Shown: piece by piece, positions 52,178 through 60,811 of the stretch
How positions within the stretch are numbered: position 1 is the stretch's first letter
How the letters are laid out: every line of letters starts with the position of its first letter
DNA from: Actinomadura terrae
GTDB lineage: Bacteria; Actinomycetota; Actinomycetes; Streptosporangiales; Streptosporangiaceae
NCBI RefSeq assembly: GCF_022751215.1
Contig: NZ_JAICDG010000002.1
Location: forward strand, 1,488,001 to 1,552,000
DNA: 64,000 bases
Direction of reading: 5' to 3'
Translations under genes and position numbers: made by a program
Notes under the pieces: generated by a model
What the model saw: the letters and a program-made list of their open reading frames with translations, nothing else
Told to the model about the DNA's origin: nothing
Databases searched by the model: none

Positions 52178-55100
52178 CAGTACTGGACCTCCTGGGAACG
52201 GCGCCGGATCACGGTGACGGCGTCACGCTGGTTGCCGGTGGGGCCGTGGTAGTTGGGGGCGAACGACTGCTGGGCGTAGCCGCCGATGAGGTGCGTCGGC
52301 TTGATCAGCAGCTTGGTCAGCGCGTTGTGGACGCCGCCCCGGCGTCCGGTGGCCTGCGAGCGGGGCACGTTCACCAGCCGCTCCTGCACGTGGTACATGA
52401 ACACGGTGCCGGGCGGCATGCGGTGCGAGACGATCGCGCGGGCGACGACCACGCCGTTGACGTTGACCGCCTCGATCCAGTCGTTGTCGGCGACGCCCGC
52501 GGCCTCCGCGTCCTGGACGCTCATCCAGATCACGGGCCCGCCGCGGGCGAGCGTCTGCATCAGCAGGTTCTCCTGGTACTCCGAGTGGATCGACCACTTG
52601 GAGTGCGGCGTGATGTAGCGGACGGTCACCGCGCGGCCGTCGCCGTTGCCGTTCGCGTCGCCGAGGGAGGTGGCGGGCCCGCCCTCGCCGAGCGCGGCCA
52701 TGTCCAGCGGCGGACGGTAGATCGGGAGCTGCTCGCCGAACTCGATCATCCAGTCGTGGTCGAGGAAGAAGTGCTGCCGCCCGGTCAGCGTGTGCCAGGG
52801 CTTGCCGTGCTCGACGTTGATCGTGAACGGCGAGTAGCGGCGGTCGGTCGCCTCCTTGCCCGACCACTCGAAGCTCGTCGAGACCTGGACGGGCCGGTCC
52901 TGGGTGTCGCCGAACACGACCCGGCGCTCGGCGACGGAGGCGCCCAGCTCCGCCAGCGCCGAGCCGTCGCCGACCCGTCCGGCGAGGTTCGTGAAGCCCT
53001 CGGCGGCGATCCGGCCGTTGCAGGTGCCCGACAGCGCCAGCACGGCCTCGCACAGCCGGACGTCGGTGTCGAGCAGCGGGCGGCCGCGCGCCGCGCCGCC
53101 GGTCGCGGTGCCGCAGCGGGCCGCGAGCCACTCGTCCTCCGGGGCGGCCTGCACGTGGACGCCCTTGACCAGCATGCCCGCGTCGCGCGGCAGGGGGCCG
53201 AGCGCGGCGAGCCGGTCGGCGACCGCGGTGTAGTCGCGTTCCACGAGCGCGATCGCCGGGAGGTTGCGGCCGGGGCGGGCGGGATGGCCCGCGCGCCAGT
53301 CGGGGACCGTTCCGCCCGGCTGGGCGGTCTCCCCGGGGGTGTCGTGTTGCAGCGCGGTCGCGACCAGGTCGTGCGCGACGTCCAGCCGTCCCCTCGCCAG
53401 CTCCGACAGCTTCCGCGCGAGCCCGTGGAAGATCTCGAAGTCCGTCCTGGCCTGCCAGGGCGGGTTGATCGCCGGGGAGAACGCGTGCACGTAGGGGTGC
53501 ATGTCGGTGCTGGACAGGTCGTGCTTCTCGTACCACGTCGCCGCCGGGAGCACGAGGTCGGCGAACAGCGTCGTGGAGGTCATCCGGAAGTCCAGCGCCA
53601 TCAGCAGGTCGAGCTTGCCGCGCGGTCCCTCCCGCCAGGCGACGTCGTTCGGGCGGGTGCCGGGCGGCGCCTCCTCGGCGGTCGCGTTGTCCTGCGCGCC
53701 GAGCAGGTGCCGCAGGAAGTACTCGTTGCCCTTGGCGGACGAGCCGATCAGGTTCGCGCGCCACACGGTCAGCACGCGCGGCCAGTTCTCGGGGGCGTCG
53801 GGGTCCTCGACCGCGAAGCCGAGCCGCCCGTCCCGGACGCGCTCGGCGACCCAGTCGGCCGGGTCGCCGCCCGCCTCGTGCGCGGCGCGGCCGAGGTCCA
53901 GCGGGTTCGCGGCGAACGTCGGGTAGGACGGCATCCAGCCCAGCCGGGACGACTGCGCCACGAGGTCGGCGGTGTGCCGCCCGGCGAACAGGCCGGGCCC
54001 GGTGGGCGACGACAGCGCCCCGGCGGAAAAGCCCTCGTAGCGCCACTGCCCGGTGTGCATGTACCAGTACGGCGTGCCCGCCATCTGCCGGGACGGGCGG
54101 ACCCAGTCGGCCGCCGTCGAGAGCTGCTGCCAGCCCGCGAGCGGCCGCACCTTCTCCTGCCCGACGTAGTGCGCCCAGCCGCCGCCGTTCACGCCCTGGC
54201 AGCCGGTGAGCAGCAGCAGCGACAGGAACGAGCGGTAGATCGTGTCGGAGTGGTACCAGTGGTTGGTGCCCGCGCCCATCACGATCATCGAGCGGCCCCG
54301 GGTGCGCTCGGCGTTGTCGGCGAACTCCCGCGCGATCGCGGCGACGCGCGCGGCGGGCACGCCGGTGATCTGCTCCTGCCAGGCGGGCGTGCACGGGACG
54401 CGCGGGTCGTCGTAGTCCACCGGCCACTCCCCGGGCAGCCCGGGGCGGTCCACGCCGTGCTGGGCGAGGAGCAGGTCGTACACGGTGGTCACGGTGCGCC
54501 CGCCCACCCGGAGCACGGGCACACCGCGACGCACCGCGCCGCCACCACCGGCGGTGGTTCCCTCGCCGTCCGCCGCCCCGTCGGCCGCCCCGTCGCCGTT
54601 CGCGCTCGCGGCGGGCGCCCCGGGGATTTCGGTGTCGAAGCGGGGCAGCAGCACCTCGGCGCTCTGCGCGCCGTCGGAGTAGAGGGTGAGCAGCGGGTCG
54701 ATGCCGCCGAGGTCGAGGTTCCAGCGGCCCTCGCCCGCGGGCGCCCAGCGGTCGGCGAGCGTGCCGTTCGGGGCCGCCGGGGCGCCGGTCCGCGCGTCCA
54801 TCAGGACGGGCTGCCAGTGCCGGTCGTCCGGCGCCGCCGCCGTCTCCAGGCCGATGTCGGCCGCCGTCACGAACTTGCCGGGGACGAACGCGCCGTCCCG
54901 CTCCTGCAACTCGACCAGGAAAGGCAGGTCGGTGAAACGCTTCACGTACCCGTCGAAATAGGGTGTGGTGCGGTCCACAAAATGTTCGCGCAGGATCACA
55001 TGGCCCATCGCCATGGCGAGCGCGCCGTCGGTTCCGGGATGCGGATGCATCCACTCGTCGGCGAACTTCGTGGCGTCGGAATAGTCGGGCGAGACCACCA

Positions 55101-55983
55101 CGACCTTCTGTCCGCGATAACGCGCCTCGGTCATCCAATGGGCGTCGGGGGTGCGCGTCACCGGGACGTTGGAGCCCCACAGCATCAGGTATCCCGCGTC
55201 CCACCAGTCGGCCGACTCGGGCACGTCGGTCTGGTCGCCGAACACCTGCGGCGAGGCGACCGGGAGGTCGGCGTACCAGTCGTAGAACGACAGCATCGGC
55301 GCGCCGATCAGCGACATGAATCGGGCGCCGACCGCGTGCGAGGCCATCGACATCGCCGGGATGGGGGAGAAGCCCGCGACCCGGTCCGGCCCGTGGGTCT
55401 GGATCGTGTGGACGTGCGCGGCGGCGGCGATCTCCAGCGCCTCGTCCCAGCCGACGCGCACCAGCCCGCCGCGGCCCCGCGCCGACTGGTAGCGGCGCCG
55501 CCGCTCGGGGTCCTCGACGATCTCGGCCCAGGCCGCGACGGGATCGCCGAGACGCCGTCTGGCCTCCCGGTACATCTCGATCAGCACGCCGCGCGCGTGC
55601 GGGTAGCGCACCCGCGTGGGCGAGTAGGTGTACCAGGAGAAGGACGCCCCGCGCGGGCACCCGCGCGGCTCGTACTCGGGACGGTCGGGCCCGACGCTCG
55701 GGTAGTCGGTCTGCTGCGTCTCCCAGGTGATCAGCCCGTCCTTGACGTACACCTTCCACGAGCAGGACCCGGTGCAGTTGACCCCGTGGGTGGAACGCAC
55801 CACCCTGTCGTGCGCCCAGCGCTCGCGGTACGGCGCGTCGTTGACCTTCTGGTCGTCGCGGTAGACGAAGCGGAGATCGGCCGCGGTCCGGGTGGGACGG
55901 AGCAGTCGCCCCGCTCTCAGCAGCCGCTCCTCCGCTTCCGCCGCCACCTGACCGGCACGTTCACGGCCTCCACGAAGAACCAC
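52177..55983 (-). CDS. narG: Respiratory nitrate reductase alpha (molybdopterin) subunit
   Basis: 1268 aa with GTG 55983 as start, six bases after AAGGAG; a longer form from GTG 56046 has poorer spacing. The FS0 ligands are H66, C70, C74 and C109 in RSTHGVNCTGSC...RGCPRG. The Mo-liganding Asp region is VVVSPDYSDATKFADEW, and the C-terminal molydopterin-binding domain has VEHGKPWHTLTGRQHFFLDHDW. It reduces nitrate to nitrite at the cytoplasmic face. A low-complexity Ala/Gly/Asp/Thr insertion is encoded near 54500-54640. Confidence 0.94.
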   Translation of the reverse strand: MVLRGGRERAGQVAAEAEERLLRAGRLLRPTRTAADLRFVYRDDQKVNDAPYRERWAHDRVVRSTHGVNCTGSCSWKVYVKDGLITWETQQTDYPSVGPDRPEYEPRGCPRGASFSWYTYSPTRVRYPHARGVLIEMYREARRRLGDPVAAWAEIVEDPERRRRYQSARGRGGLVRVGWDEALEIAAAAHVHTIQTHGPDRVAGFSPIPAMSMASHAVGARFMSLIGAPMLSFYDWYADLPVASPQVFGDQTDVPESADWWDAGYLMLWGSNVPVTRTPDAHWMTEARYRGQKVVVVSPDYSDATKFADEWMHPHPGTDGALAMAMGHVILREHFVDRTTPYFDGYVKRFTDLPFLVELQERDGAFVPGKFVTAADIGLETAAAPDDRHWQPVLMDARTGAPAAPNGTLADRWAPAGEGRWNLDLGGIDPLLTLYSDGAQSAEVLLPRFDTEIPGAPAASANGDGAADGAADGEGTTAGGGGAVRRGVPVLRVGGRTVTTVYDLLLAQHGVDRPGLPGEWPVDYDDPRVPCTPAWQEQITGVPAARVAAIAREFADNAERTRGRSMIVMGAGTNHWYHSDTIYRSFLSLLLLTGCQGVNGGGWAHYVGQEKVRPLAGWQQLSTAADWVRPSRQMAGTPYWYMHTGQWRYEGFSAGALSSPTGPGLFAGRHTADLVAQSSRLGWMPSYPTFAANPLDLGRAAHEAGGDPADWVAERVRDGRLGFAVEDPDAPENWPRVLTVWRANLIGSSAKGNEYFLRHLLGAQDNATAEEAPPGTRPNDVAWREGPRGKLDLLMALDFRMTSTTLFADLVLPAATWYEKHDLSSTDMHPYVHAFSPAINPPWQARTDFEIFHGLARKLSELARGRLDVAHDLVATALQHDTPGETAQPGGTVPDWRAGHPARPGRNLPAIALVERDYTAVADRLAALGPLPRDAGMLVKGVHVQAAPEDEWLAARCGTATGGAARGRPLLDTDVRLCEAVLALSGTCNGRIAAEGFTNLAGRVGDGSALAELGASVAERRVVFGDTQDRPVQVSTSFEWSGKEATDRRYSPFTINVEHGKPWHTLTGRQHFFLDHDWMIEFGEQLPIYRPPLDMAALGEGGPATSLGDANGNGDGRAVTVRYITPHSKWSIHSEYQENLLMQTLARGGPVIWMSVQDAEAAGVADNDWIEAVNVNGVVVARAIVSHRMPPGTVFMYHVQERLVNVPRSQATGRRGGVHNALTKLLIKPTHLIGGYAQQSFAPNYHGPTGNQRDAVTVIRRRSQEVQY

Positions 55984-56051
55984 GACACACTCCTTCACAA
56001 GCGCACGCCGCTGTACTGGCCGGAACCGGCCCCCGAGAAATCTCACGCTCC

Positions 56052-56068
56052 TTGACCATAGGAGTCAA
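56052..56068. promoter_or_regulatory. TTGAC-N7-GTCAA inverted repeat upstream of narG
   Basis: TTGACCATAGGAGTCAA lies about 70 bp before the chosen narG start. The half-sites resemble FNR/CRP-type TTGA(C/T)...(A/G)TCAA boxes, but the spacer is 7 instead of the usual 4-6, so the family of regulator is uncertain. Confidence 0.45.
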
Positions 56069-56323
56069 TGCTCTTTGCCGTTCGCTAACCTAAATTCCTC
56101 GCGCGGGGGTTCTGGGGCGTGCCGGCGCCACCGGTGAATATAGGAAAAACTCCGTGGTCAGGTGTGCTGAAAATCAGACGTCACGGCCTTCCGAGGGCCA
56201 CGAACGATCCAACTGATAAGCCGGTGACATAAAACGCGAAACGTACAGTCCCCCGGGGGCCGGTCCGGCCGAACCCGCGCGTCGCGGCGGGGCGCGCGGA
56301 CCGTTCGGCCCACCGGACGAGCG

Positions 56324-56356
56324 ATGGCGCCCGCCGGAACGTCCGGCGGGCGCCAT
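56324..56356 (-). terminator. Perfect 15-bp hairpin terminator of the dehydrogenase gene
   Basis: ATGGCGCCCGCCGGA (56324-56338) pairs without mismatch with TCCGGCGGGCGCCAT (56342-56356) around ACG. It lies 36 bp past the dehydrogenase stop. No U-tract follows, as is common for actinobacterial terminators. Confidence 0.8.
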
Positions 56357-56391
56357 GGCCCTTCACGATCGTGCGGTCGGACCCTGCGGGG

Positions 56392-57492
56392 TCAGCCCGC
56401 CCTCTTGGGGAAGCGGAGGATGCGGTCGTCGGTCGCGGCGGGGCTGCCCCGGCCGTCGCGGTTGCTCGTCGTCACCCAGAGCCACCCGTCCGGGCCCAGC
56501 TCGACCGTGCGCAGCCGCCCGTAGGTGCCCTGGAGCACCGCCGTGGGCGTACCGGACGAGCCGCCCTTGCCGTCCAGGGGGACCGTCCACAGCCGCCGCC
56601 CGCCGAGGGCGGCGGTGTAGAGCGTGTCGCCCACGACGGCGGCGCCGCTGGGCGAGGCCTCCCTCGTGCGCCAGGTGGCGATGGGATCGATGTAGTTCGA
56701 CCCGCCGCCGGTGCCCTCGACGTTCGGCCAGCCGTAGTTGCCGCCGGGCGTGATGTGGTTGACCTCGTCCCAGGTGTCCTGGCCGAACTCGCTGGCGTAC
56801 ATTCCGCCGGCGCCCCACGCGAATCCCTGCACGTTGCGGTGCCCGAGCGAATAGACGACGGAGTTCGGGGCCGGGTTGCCGGGCGCGGGCTTGCCCTCCG
56901 CCGTCATCCGCAGGATCTTCCCGTTCGGGCTGGACGCGTTCTGCGCGTTGGGCTTCGTCCCGGCGTCACCGGTGCTCGCGTACAGGAACCCGTCGGGGCC
57001 GAAGTGGATCCGGCCGCCGTCGTGGAAGGAGTTCTTCGCGATTCCGGAGAAGACGACTTCCTGCTGGGGCGAGGCGGCGAGCTTGAACCGGACGATCCGG
57101 TTGTCGGTCGAGGAGGTGTAGTAGGCGTAGACGTAGCCGTCCTTCGCGTAGTCCGGCGAGACCGCGAGGCCGAGCAGGCCGCCCTCGCCGGTGGGCGTGA
57201 CGCCCGACAGCTTCGCCACCTCGGTCGGCGTCGAGCCGGGCGTCGTCAGCTTGAGGATGCGGGCGGTCGTCCGCTCCGCGATCAGCGCGCTTCCGTCGGG
57301 CAGGAACGCCAGTCCCCACGGCACCGTGAGATTGGACGCGGCGGTCTGCGGCTTGGAGAAGTCGAACGCGGGATTGGCCCGCGTGACTGTGCCGGGGGCC
57401 GCCTGCGGCGTCGCCGACGCGGGCGCCGCGACCAGGGACGCTGCGGTGAAGACCGCGATCGGGAAGGCCATCGCGCGTGTTTTCCGGGGCAT
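56392..57492 (-). CDS. Secreted PQQ-dependent glucose/sorbosone dehydrogenase family protein
   Basis: 366 aa from ATG 57492, chosen because GGAG lies six bases upstream and a signal peptide then starts at once (MPRKTRAMAFPIAVFTAASL, cleavage after APASA). The six-bladed propeller shows VPWGLAFLPDGSALIAERTTA, GEGGLLGLAVSPDY, DGGRIHFGPDGFLYASTGD, GHRNVQGFAWG and HITPGGNYGWPNVEG, all GSDH-family landmarks. It would oxidise sugars outside the cell with PQQ or act as a sugar-binding propeller. No PQQ biosynthesis genes are in the window. Confidence 0.9.
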   Translation of the reverse strand: MPRKTRAMAFPIAVFTAASLVAAPASATPQAAPGTVTRANPAFDFSKPQTAASNLTVPWGLAFLPDGSALIAERTTARILKLTTPGSTPTEVAKLSGVTPTGEGGLLGLAVSPDYAKDGYVYAYYTSSTDNRIVRFKLAASPQQEVVFSGIAKNSFHDGGRIHFGPDGFLYASTGDAGTKPNAQNASSPNGKILRMTAEGKPAPGNPAPNSVVYSLGHRNVQGFAWGAGGMYASEFGQDTWDEVNHITPGGNYGWPNVEGTGGGSNYIDPIATWRTREASPSGAAVVGDTLYTAALGGRRLWTVPLDGKGGSSGTPTAVLQGTYGRLRTVELGPDGWLWVTTSNRDGRGSPAATDDRILRFPKRAG

Positions 57493-57612
57493 TTTCCACT
57501 CCATGTCGCTTGGTGCTGCCGGTTGCCCCCGGTTGCGCCTCCGCAGTGGCGAAATGATCGGATCCAGATCCCTCCGTATCGCCTTGTAACGTACCTGTCC
57601 CACCGTCCGCTG

Positions 57613-57636
57613 TGAAGGTTCGATTTTTCACCTTCA
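57613..57636. promoter_or_regulatory. TGAAGGT-N10-ACCTTCA inverted repeat upstream of the dehydrogenase
   Basis: Perfect 7-bp arms separated by an AT-rich 10-bp centre, about 120 bp before the dehydrogenase start in an AT-rich interval. It could be an operator. The dehydrogenase promoter is probably in 57540-57680. Confidence 0.4.
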
Positions 57637-57710
57637 ACATTCAGAGGTGTCGCGAGAATCAGAAATAACCGCGATGACCAGCGGTATCAACCGTGCCTTG
57701 GCGACCCTTC

Positions 57711-57730
57711 GGCAAGATCAACCTCTTGCC
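57711..57730 (-). terminator. Candidate terminator of the PucR gene
   Basis: GGCAAGA and TCTTGCC pair perfectly around TCAACC, 28 bp beyond the PucR stop. The stem is short and there is no U-tract on the PucR strand, so this is tentative. Confidence 0.4.
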
Positions 57731-57758
57731 GCGCATTGCGCGCTTCCAATATCGATGG

Positions 57759-59408
57759 TCAGCGGGCGGACGGGCCGGTGGAGTCGAGGCTCATGACGGC
57801 CGCGTGCAGGGACGTCCGGACGTCCGCCGACTCCAGGCTGACGCCGAGCACCCGCTCGATCGCCGCGAGGCGCTGGTAGAGGCTCTGCCGCGACAGGTGC
57901 GCCGCGGTGGCGGCCTCGGACTTGTTCCCGCCGTGCGCGACGTAGGCGCGCAGCGTCTCCAGCAGGTTCGTGCCGTGCCGGTTGTCGTGGTCGAGCAGCG
58001 GCCCCAGCGTGCGCTCGACGAACGCCTGCAACCGCGGGTCGTCGCCGAGGATGTAGAGGAGGCCGCGAAGCTGGATGTCCGGCAGCTCGTAGTAGGGCCG
58101 GTGGTGCCCGGTCGCGGGCGGCGGCGCCGCGTCGGCGACCTGGTGGGCCTCGGCGAACGAGCGCCTGACCTCGGCCAGGTCGCGGGCCGTCGTCCCGGCC
58201 GCGACGGTCGCGGGACGGCCGAGCCGCTCGTGCACGCCCCGCGCGAACCGCTCCAGCACGCCGGGCCGCCCCGCCGGGTCGGGCAGCGCCAGCAGCGCCC
58301 CGACGCGGCGGCCGTCCAGCGCCCCGACCAGCGCCCGCGCACCGGCGGCGCGCGCGGCCGCCGCGACGGGCTCGGCGGCGAGCGGCCCGGCGGCGAGCGG
58401 GCCGACCGGCTCGTCCGGCCCGTGCTCGGGCTCGACGATGACGGCGACCAGTGCGGACTGGTCGATCGGGACGCCGAGCGCGGCGGTGCGCGCCGCGATG
58501 TCCTGCGGGGAGGCGTACCGGCCGTCGATGATGTCCGACAGCGTCGAGCGGTGCGCCTGGCGCTCCAGGCTCTCCCGGTTGCGCTCCAGCAGCCGGTTGA
58601 GGGTGAGCGCGGTGGCGCCGCGCTCCAGCACCAGCAGCTGGGTCTGGGACGGTTCGCCGGACGGCAGCAGCACCAGCCGCCCCCACGCCTCGCCGCGCGC
58701 CTCGACGTCGGTGACCGCCCAGCGCTCGTCGCCGCAGACCGCCGTCCGGCCGTCCGCGCGGGCCATCCGGGAGCGGGCCTCCCAGTTGCGGAGCAGGTCG
58801 TCCACCGGAATGTCGGCCGCCGCGTGCGCGACGACGCGGTGCATGAGGTCCTCGAAGACGACCGGGCAGCCGGCCATGTCCGCGACCTCGGCGACGATCT
58901 CCGCCGGGGACGCCCCGCGCACGCACAGCGCCGTGAACCGCTCGTGCGCCCGCTCGGACGCGCGCAGCACCGCGAACTGCTGCTCGACGATCCAGGTGTG
59001 GATCGCCTCGGTGATCTTGACGAACCGCACCTCGCGGTGCAGCGCCACCAGCGGCAGGCCGCCGCGCTCCATCGCCTGGACGAGCGGCCCCGGCAACCGC
59101 CGGAAGCGGCGTCCGAGCTCCACCACCAGCCCGGCCGCGCCCGCCTCGGCCAACCCGGCGGCGTAGCGGCGCAGCTCGTCGTCGCCGTCGGGCAGGCCGA
59201 TCCCGGTGGACAGGATCAGCTCGCCGCCGAGCAGCAGCCCGGCGATGTCGGGGATCTCGCCGACGTGCACCCACCGGACGCGCCGGTCGAGGCGGTCGCG
59301 CCCGGCGAGGACCTCGGGCCGTCCGACCCGCAGCGCGGGCAGCTCCAGCACCTCGGCGACCGTCGGCAGGGCCACCCGGACGAGCGGGCCGTCGGCCTCG
59401 TCACCCAT
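57759..59408 (-). CDS. PucR family transcriptional regulator
   Basis: 549 aa from ATG 59408, after GGAGGGAG. The N-terminal PucR domain covers about 15-140 (TVAEVLELPALRVGRPEVLAG, WVHVGEIPDIAGLLLGGELILSTG). A GGDEF-like central region follows. The C-terminal HTH_30 domain has LLETLRAYVAHGGNKSEAATAAHLSRQSLYQRL. Family members control purine or amine catabolism. It is divergent from a membrane protein and two hydrolase genes, which are its probable targets. Confidence 0.93.
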   Translation of the reverse strand: MGDEADGPLVRVALPTVAEVLELPALRVGRPEVLAGRDRLDRRVRWVHVGEIPDIAGLLLGGELILSTGIGLPDGDDELRRYAAGLAEAGAAGLVVELGRRFRRLPGPLVQAMERGGLPLVALHREVRFVKITEAIHTWIVEQQFAVLRASERAHERFTALCVRGASPAEIVAEVADMAGCPVVFEDLMHRVVAHAAADIPVDDLLRNWEARSRMARADGRTAVCGDERWAVTDVEARGEAWGRLVLLPSGEPSQTQLLVLERGATALTLNRLLERNRESLERQAHRSTLSDIIDGRYASPQDIAARTAALGVPIDQSALVAVIVEPEHGPDEPVGPLAAGPLAAEPVAAAARAAGARALVGALDGRRVGALLALPDPAGRPGVLERFARGVHERLGRPATVAAGTTARDLAEVRRSFAEAHQVADAAPPPATGHHRPYYELPDIQLRGLLYILGDDPRLQAFVERTLGPLLDHDNRHGTNLLETLRAYVAHGGNKSEAATAAHLSRQSLYQRLAAIERVLGVSLESADVRTSLHAAVMSLDSTGPSAR

Positions 59409-59611
59409 GCCGTGCTCCCTCCGCCCGTCCGTCGAGCCTGCCCGTGCTTCGGGCCCGCGCCCGCGATCTCCGAAAAACCTGTTCAGGACCATTGTGGGTC
59501 AACAAAGTGTCAGCAGAGAACACCGAGCGTGGGCAGTCTGTTCGTTGTCCCGGCCCCCGTGCGTTGCGCACACTCGGTGTCACAGCCCGCAGTCGCGCTG
59601 GAAGGGAGTCG
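59409..59611. promoter_or_regulatory. Divergent regulatory region pucR / membrane protein
   Basis: 203 bp with two symmetrical signals: TTGT-N6-ACAA (59492-59505) and ACACCGAG (59520-59527) matched by CTCGGTGT (59573-59580), whose centres are 53 bp apart, about five helical turns. Such spacing suits looping or cooperative binding by PucR. Exact promoters were not assigned. Confidence 0.4.
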
Positions 59612-60811
59612 ATGCCTGTGGTGGTGGACGTCCCTGCCGTCCGGCGTACGAGCCCGCTCCCGCAGATGCTGGTCGTGACCGTGGGCGCCGTGCTCCTCAA
59701 CCTGGCGATGACCGGGGCGCAGGACCACCTGCCCGCGAGCGGGCCCGAGGCGGCCGTGCCGAGCGGCCGGGGGATCGCCGCGTGGCTCGACTGGATGCTC
59801 GGCGACACCACCGAGGCGCAATTCTACAAGGCCTGGCTCGCGGGGGCGGGCCTGCTCGCGGCGGCGGCGGTCGCGCACCTGGCGGCGCGGCGGCGGTGGC
59901 GGGGCCGGGGCTTCGACATCGCCTACGGCACGGGGCTGTGGCCCTGGGCGCTGCTGGCGGCGGGCTGCGGCCTGCTGCTGTCGAACGCCCTCTGGGGCTG
60001 GACGCTGTCGGGCGGCGAGTGGCAGCCGACGTTCGTCCCGTTCGTGTCGGTCCCGCCCGCGATGGTGCTGATCTACGGCGGCGGCCTGCCGGTGGCGCTG
60101 ACCTCGGGGGTGCTCGGGGCGCTGCTGGTGACGCCGGTGTCGCTGCTGCTGTGGCACTACCTCTGCCCGCCGCTCGACCTGCCGTCGGTGGTCGCGAACG
60201 TCGGCGGGATGTCGGTCGGCGCGCTGGCGGCCTTCTCCGTCGCGCGCCGCCTGCCCTGGATGCCCGCCCCGCCGCCCCCGGACGACCCCCGCACCGACCC
60301 GGCCGACCCGGCCGAGGAGGACCCGGCGCCGCGGCCCCGGCTGTGGCTGGTGCGGCGCGCGCTCGCCGACTTCAGCGAGGCCCAGTTCCACGGCAACGAG
60401 TGGGCGTCGGCGGGTCTGCTCGCCGGGCTCCTGGCCGCCTGGACGATCGACACGATGGGCCCCTCCTACAGCAGCGGCCTCGTCCCCGACCTGCTGACCG
60501 CCCAGATCCTCACGGCCGTCTGGGGTGTCTGGTTGCACGCCGGGCGGTGGGCGCGGTACGGCTGGTATCCGACGTTCGTTCCCGTCGTGTCGCTCGCCCC
60601 GGCGGCCGTCCTCGCCACCGGCGGCGGCTGGCGCGCGATCGTGCTGGCGGCCGCCGTGGGCGCGGCGGTCGGGCCTCCGCTGGCGCGGGCCATCGCCGTC
60701 CGGCTGCCCGCCGACTTCCATCCGTTCATAGGGAGTGTCATGTCGATGACCGTCATCAGCGCACTGGGGATTCCCGCGCTCACCTCGCTCGACTCGGCGG
60801 GTCTCGTATGA
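59612..60811 (+). CDS. Unrecognised membrane protein with internal duplication
   Basis: 399 aa from ATG 59612, with GGAAGGGAG upstream. I recognise no family. About 10-11 hydrophobic segments are visible. The two halves repeat: EAQFYKAWLAGAGLLA against EAQFHGNEWASAGLLA, then WQPTFVPFVSVPPAMVLIYGG against WYPTFVPVVSLAPAAVLATGG. A Pro/Asp-rich cytoplasmic linker (about 210-240) separates them. It is divergent from pucR and overlaps the next amidohydrolase start by 4 bp, so a permease for that enzyme's substrate is plausible but unproven. Confidence 0.75.
   Translation: MPVVVDVPAVRRTSPLPQMLVVTVGAVLLNLAMTGAQDHLPASGPEAAVPSGRGIAAWLDWMLGDTTEAQFYKAWLAGAGLLAAAAVAHLAARRRWRGRGFDIAYGTGLWPWALLAAGCGLLLSNALWGWTLSGGEWQPTFVPFVSVPPAMVLIYGGGLPVALTSGVLGALLVTPVSLLLWHYLCPPLDLPSVVANVGGMSVGALAAFSVARRLPWMPAPPPPDDPRTDPADPAEEDPAPRPRLWLVRRALADFSEAQFHGNEWASAGLLAGLLAAWTIDTMGPSYSSGLVPDLLTAQILTAVWGVWLHAGRWARYGWYPTFVPVVSLAPAAVLATGGGWRAIVLAAAVGAAVGPPLARAIAVRLPADFHPFIGSVMSMTVISALGIPALTSLDSAGLV

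Larger units (their letters stand above)
55984..56391. other. narG leader and intergenic region
   Basis: About 400 bp without a protein gene. The narG-proximal part holds the TTGAC-N7-GTCAA repeat and an AT-richer stretch (56080-56260) where the nar promoter should lie. The distal part contains the dehydrogenase terminator hairpin. Short open frames in this interval lack ribosome sites and codon bias. Confidence 0.6.

Noticed and set aside
52246-56055. Very long open frame antisense to narG
   Set aside because: It mirrors the conserved NarG frame in GC-rich DNA and gives an Arg/Val/Gly-rich product without domains. NarG itself has full cofactor motifs.
56174-56366. Small open frames between narG and the dehydrogenase
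   Set aside because: They span the terminator palindrome, lack ribosome sites, and give Arg/Gly/Pro-rich peptides typical of random GC-rich frames.
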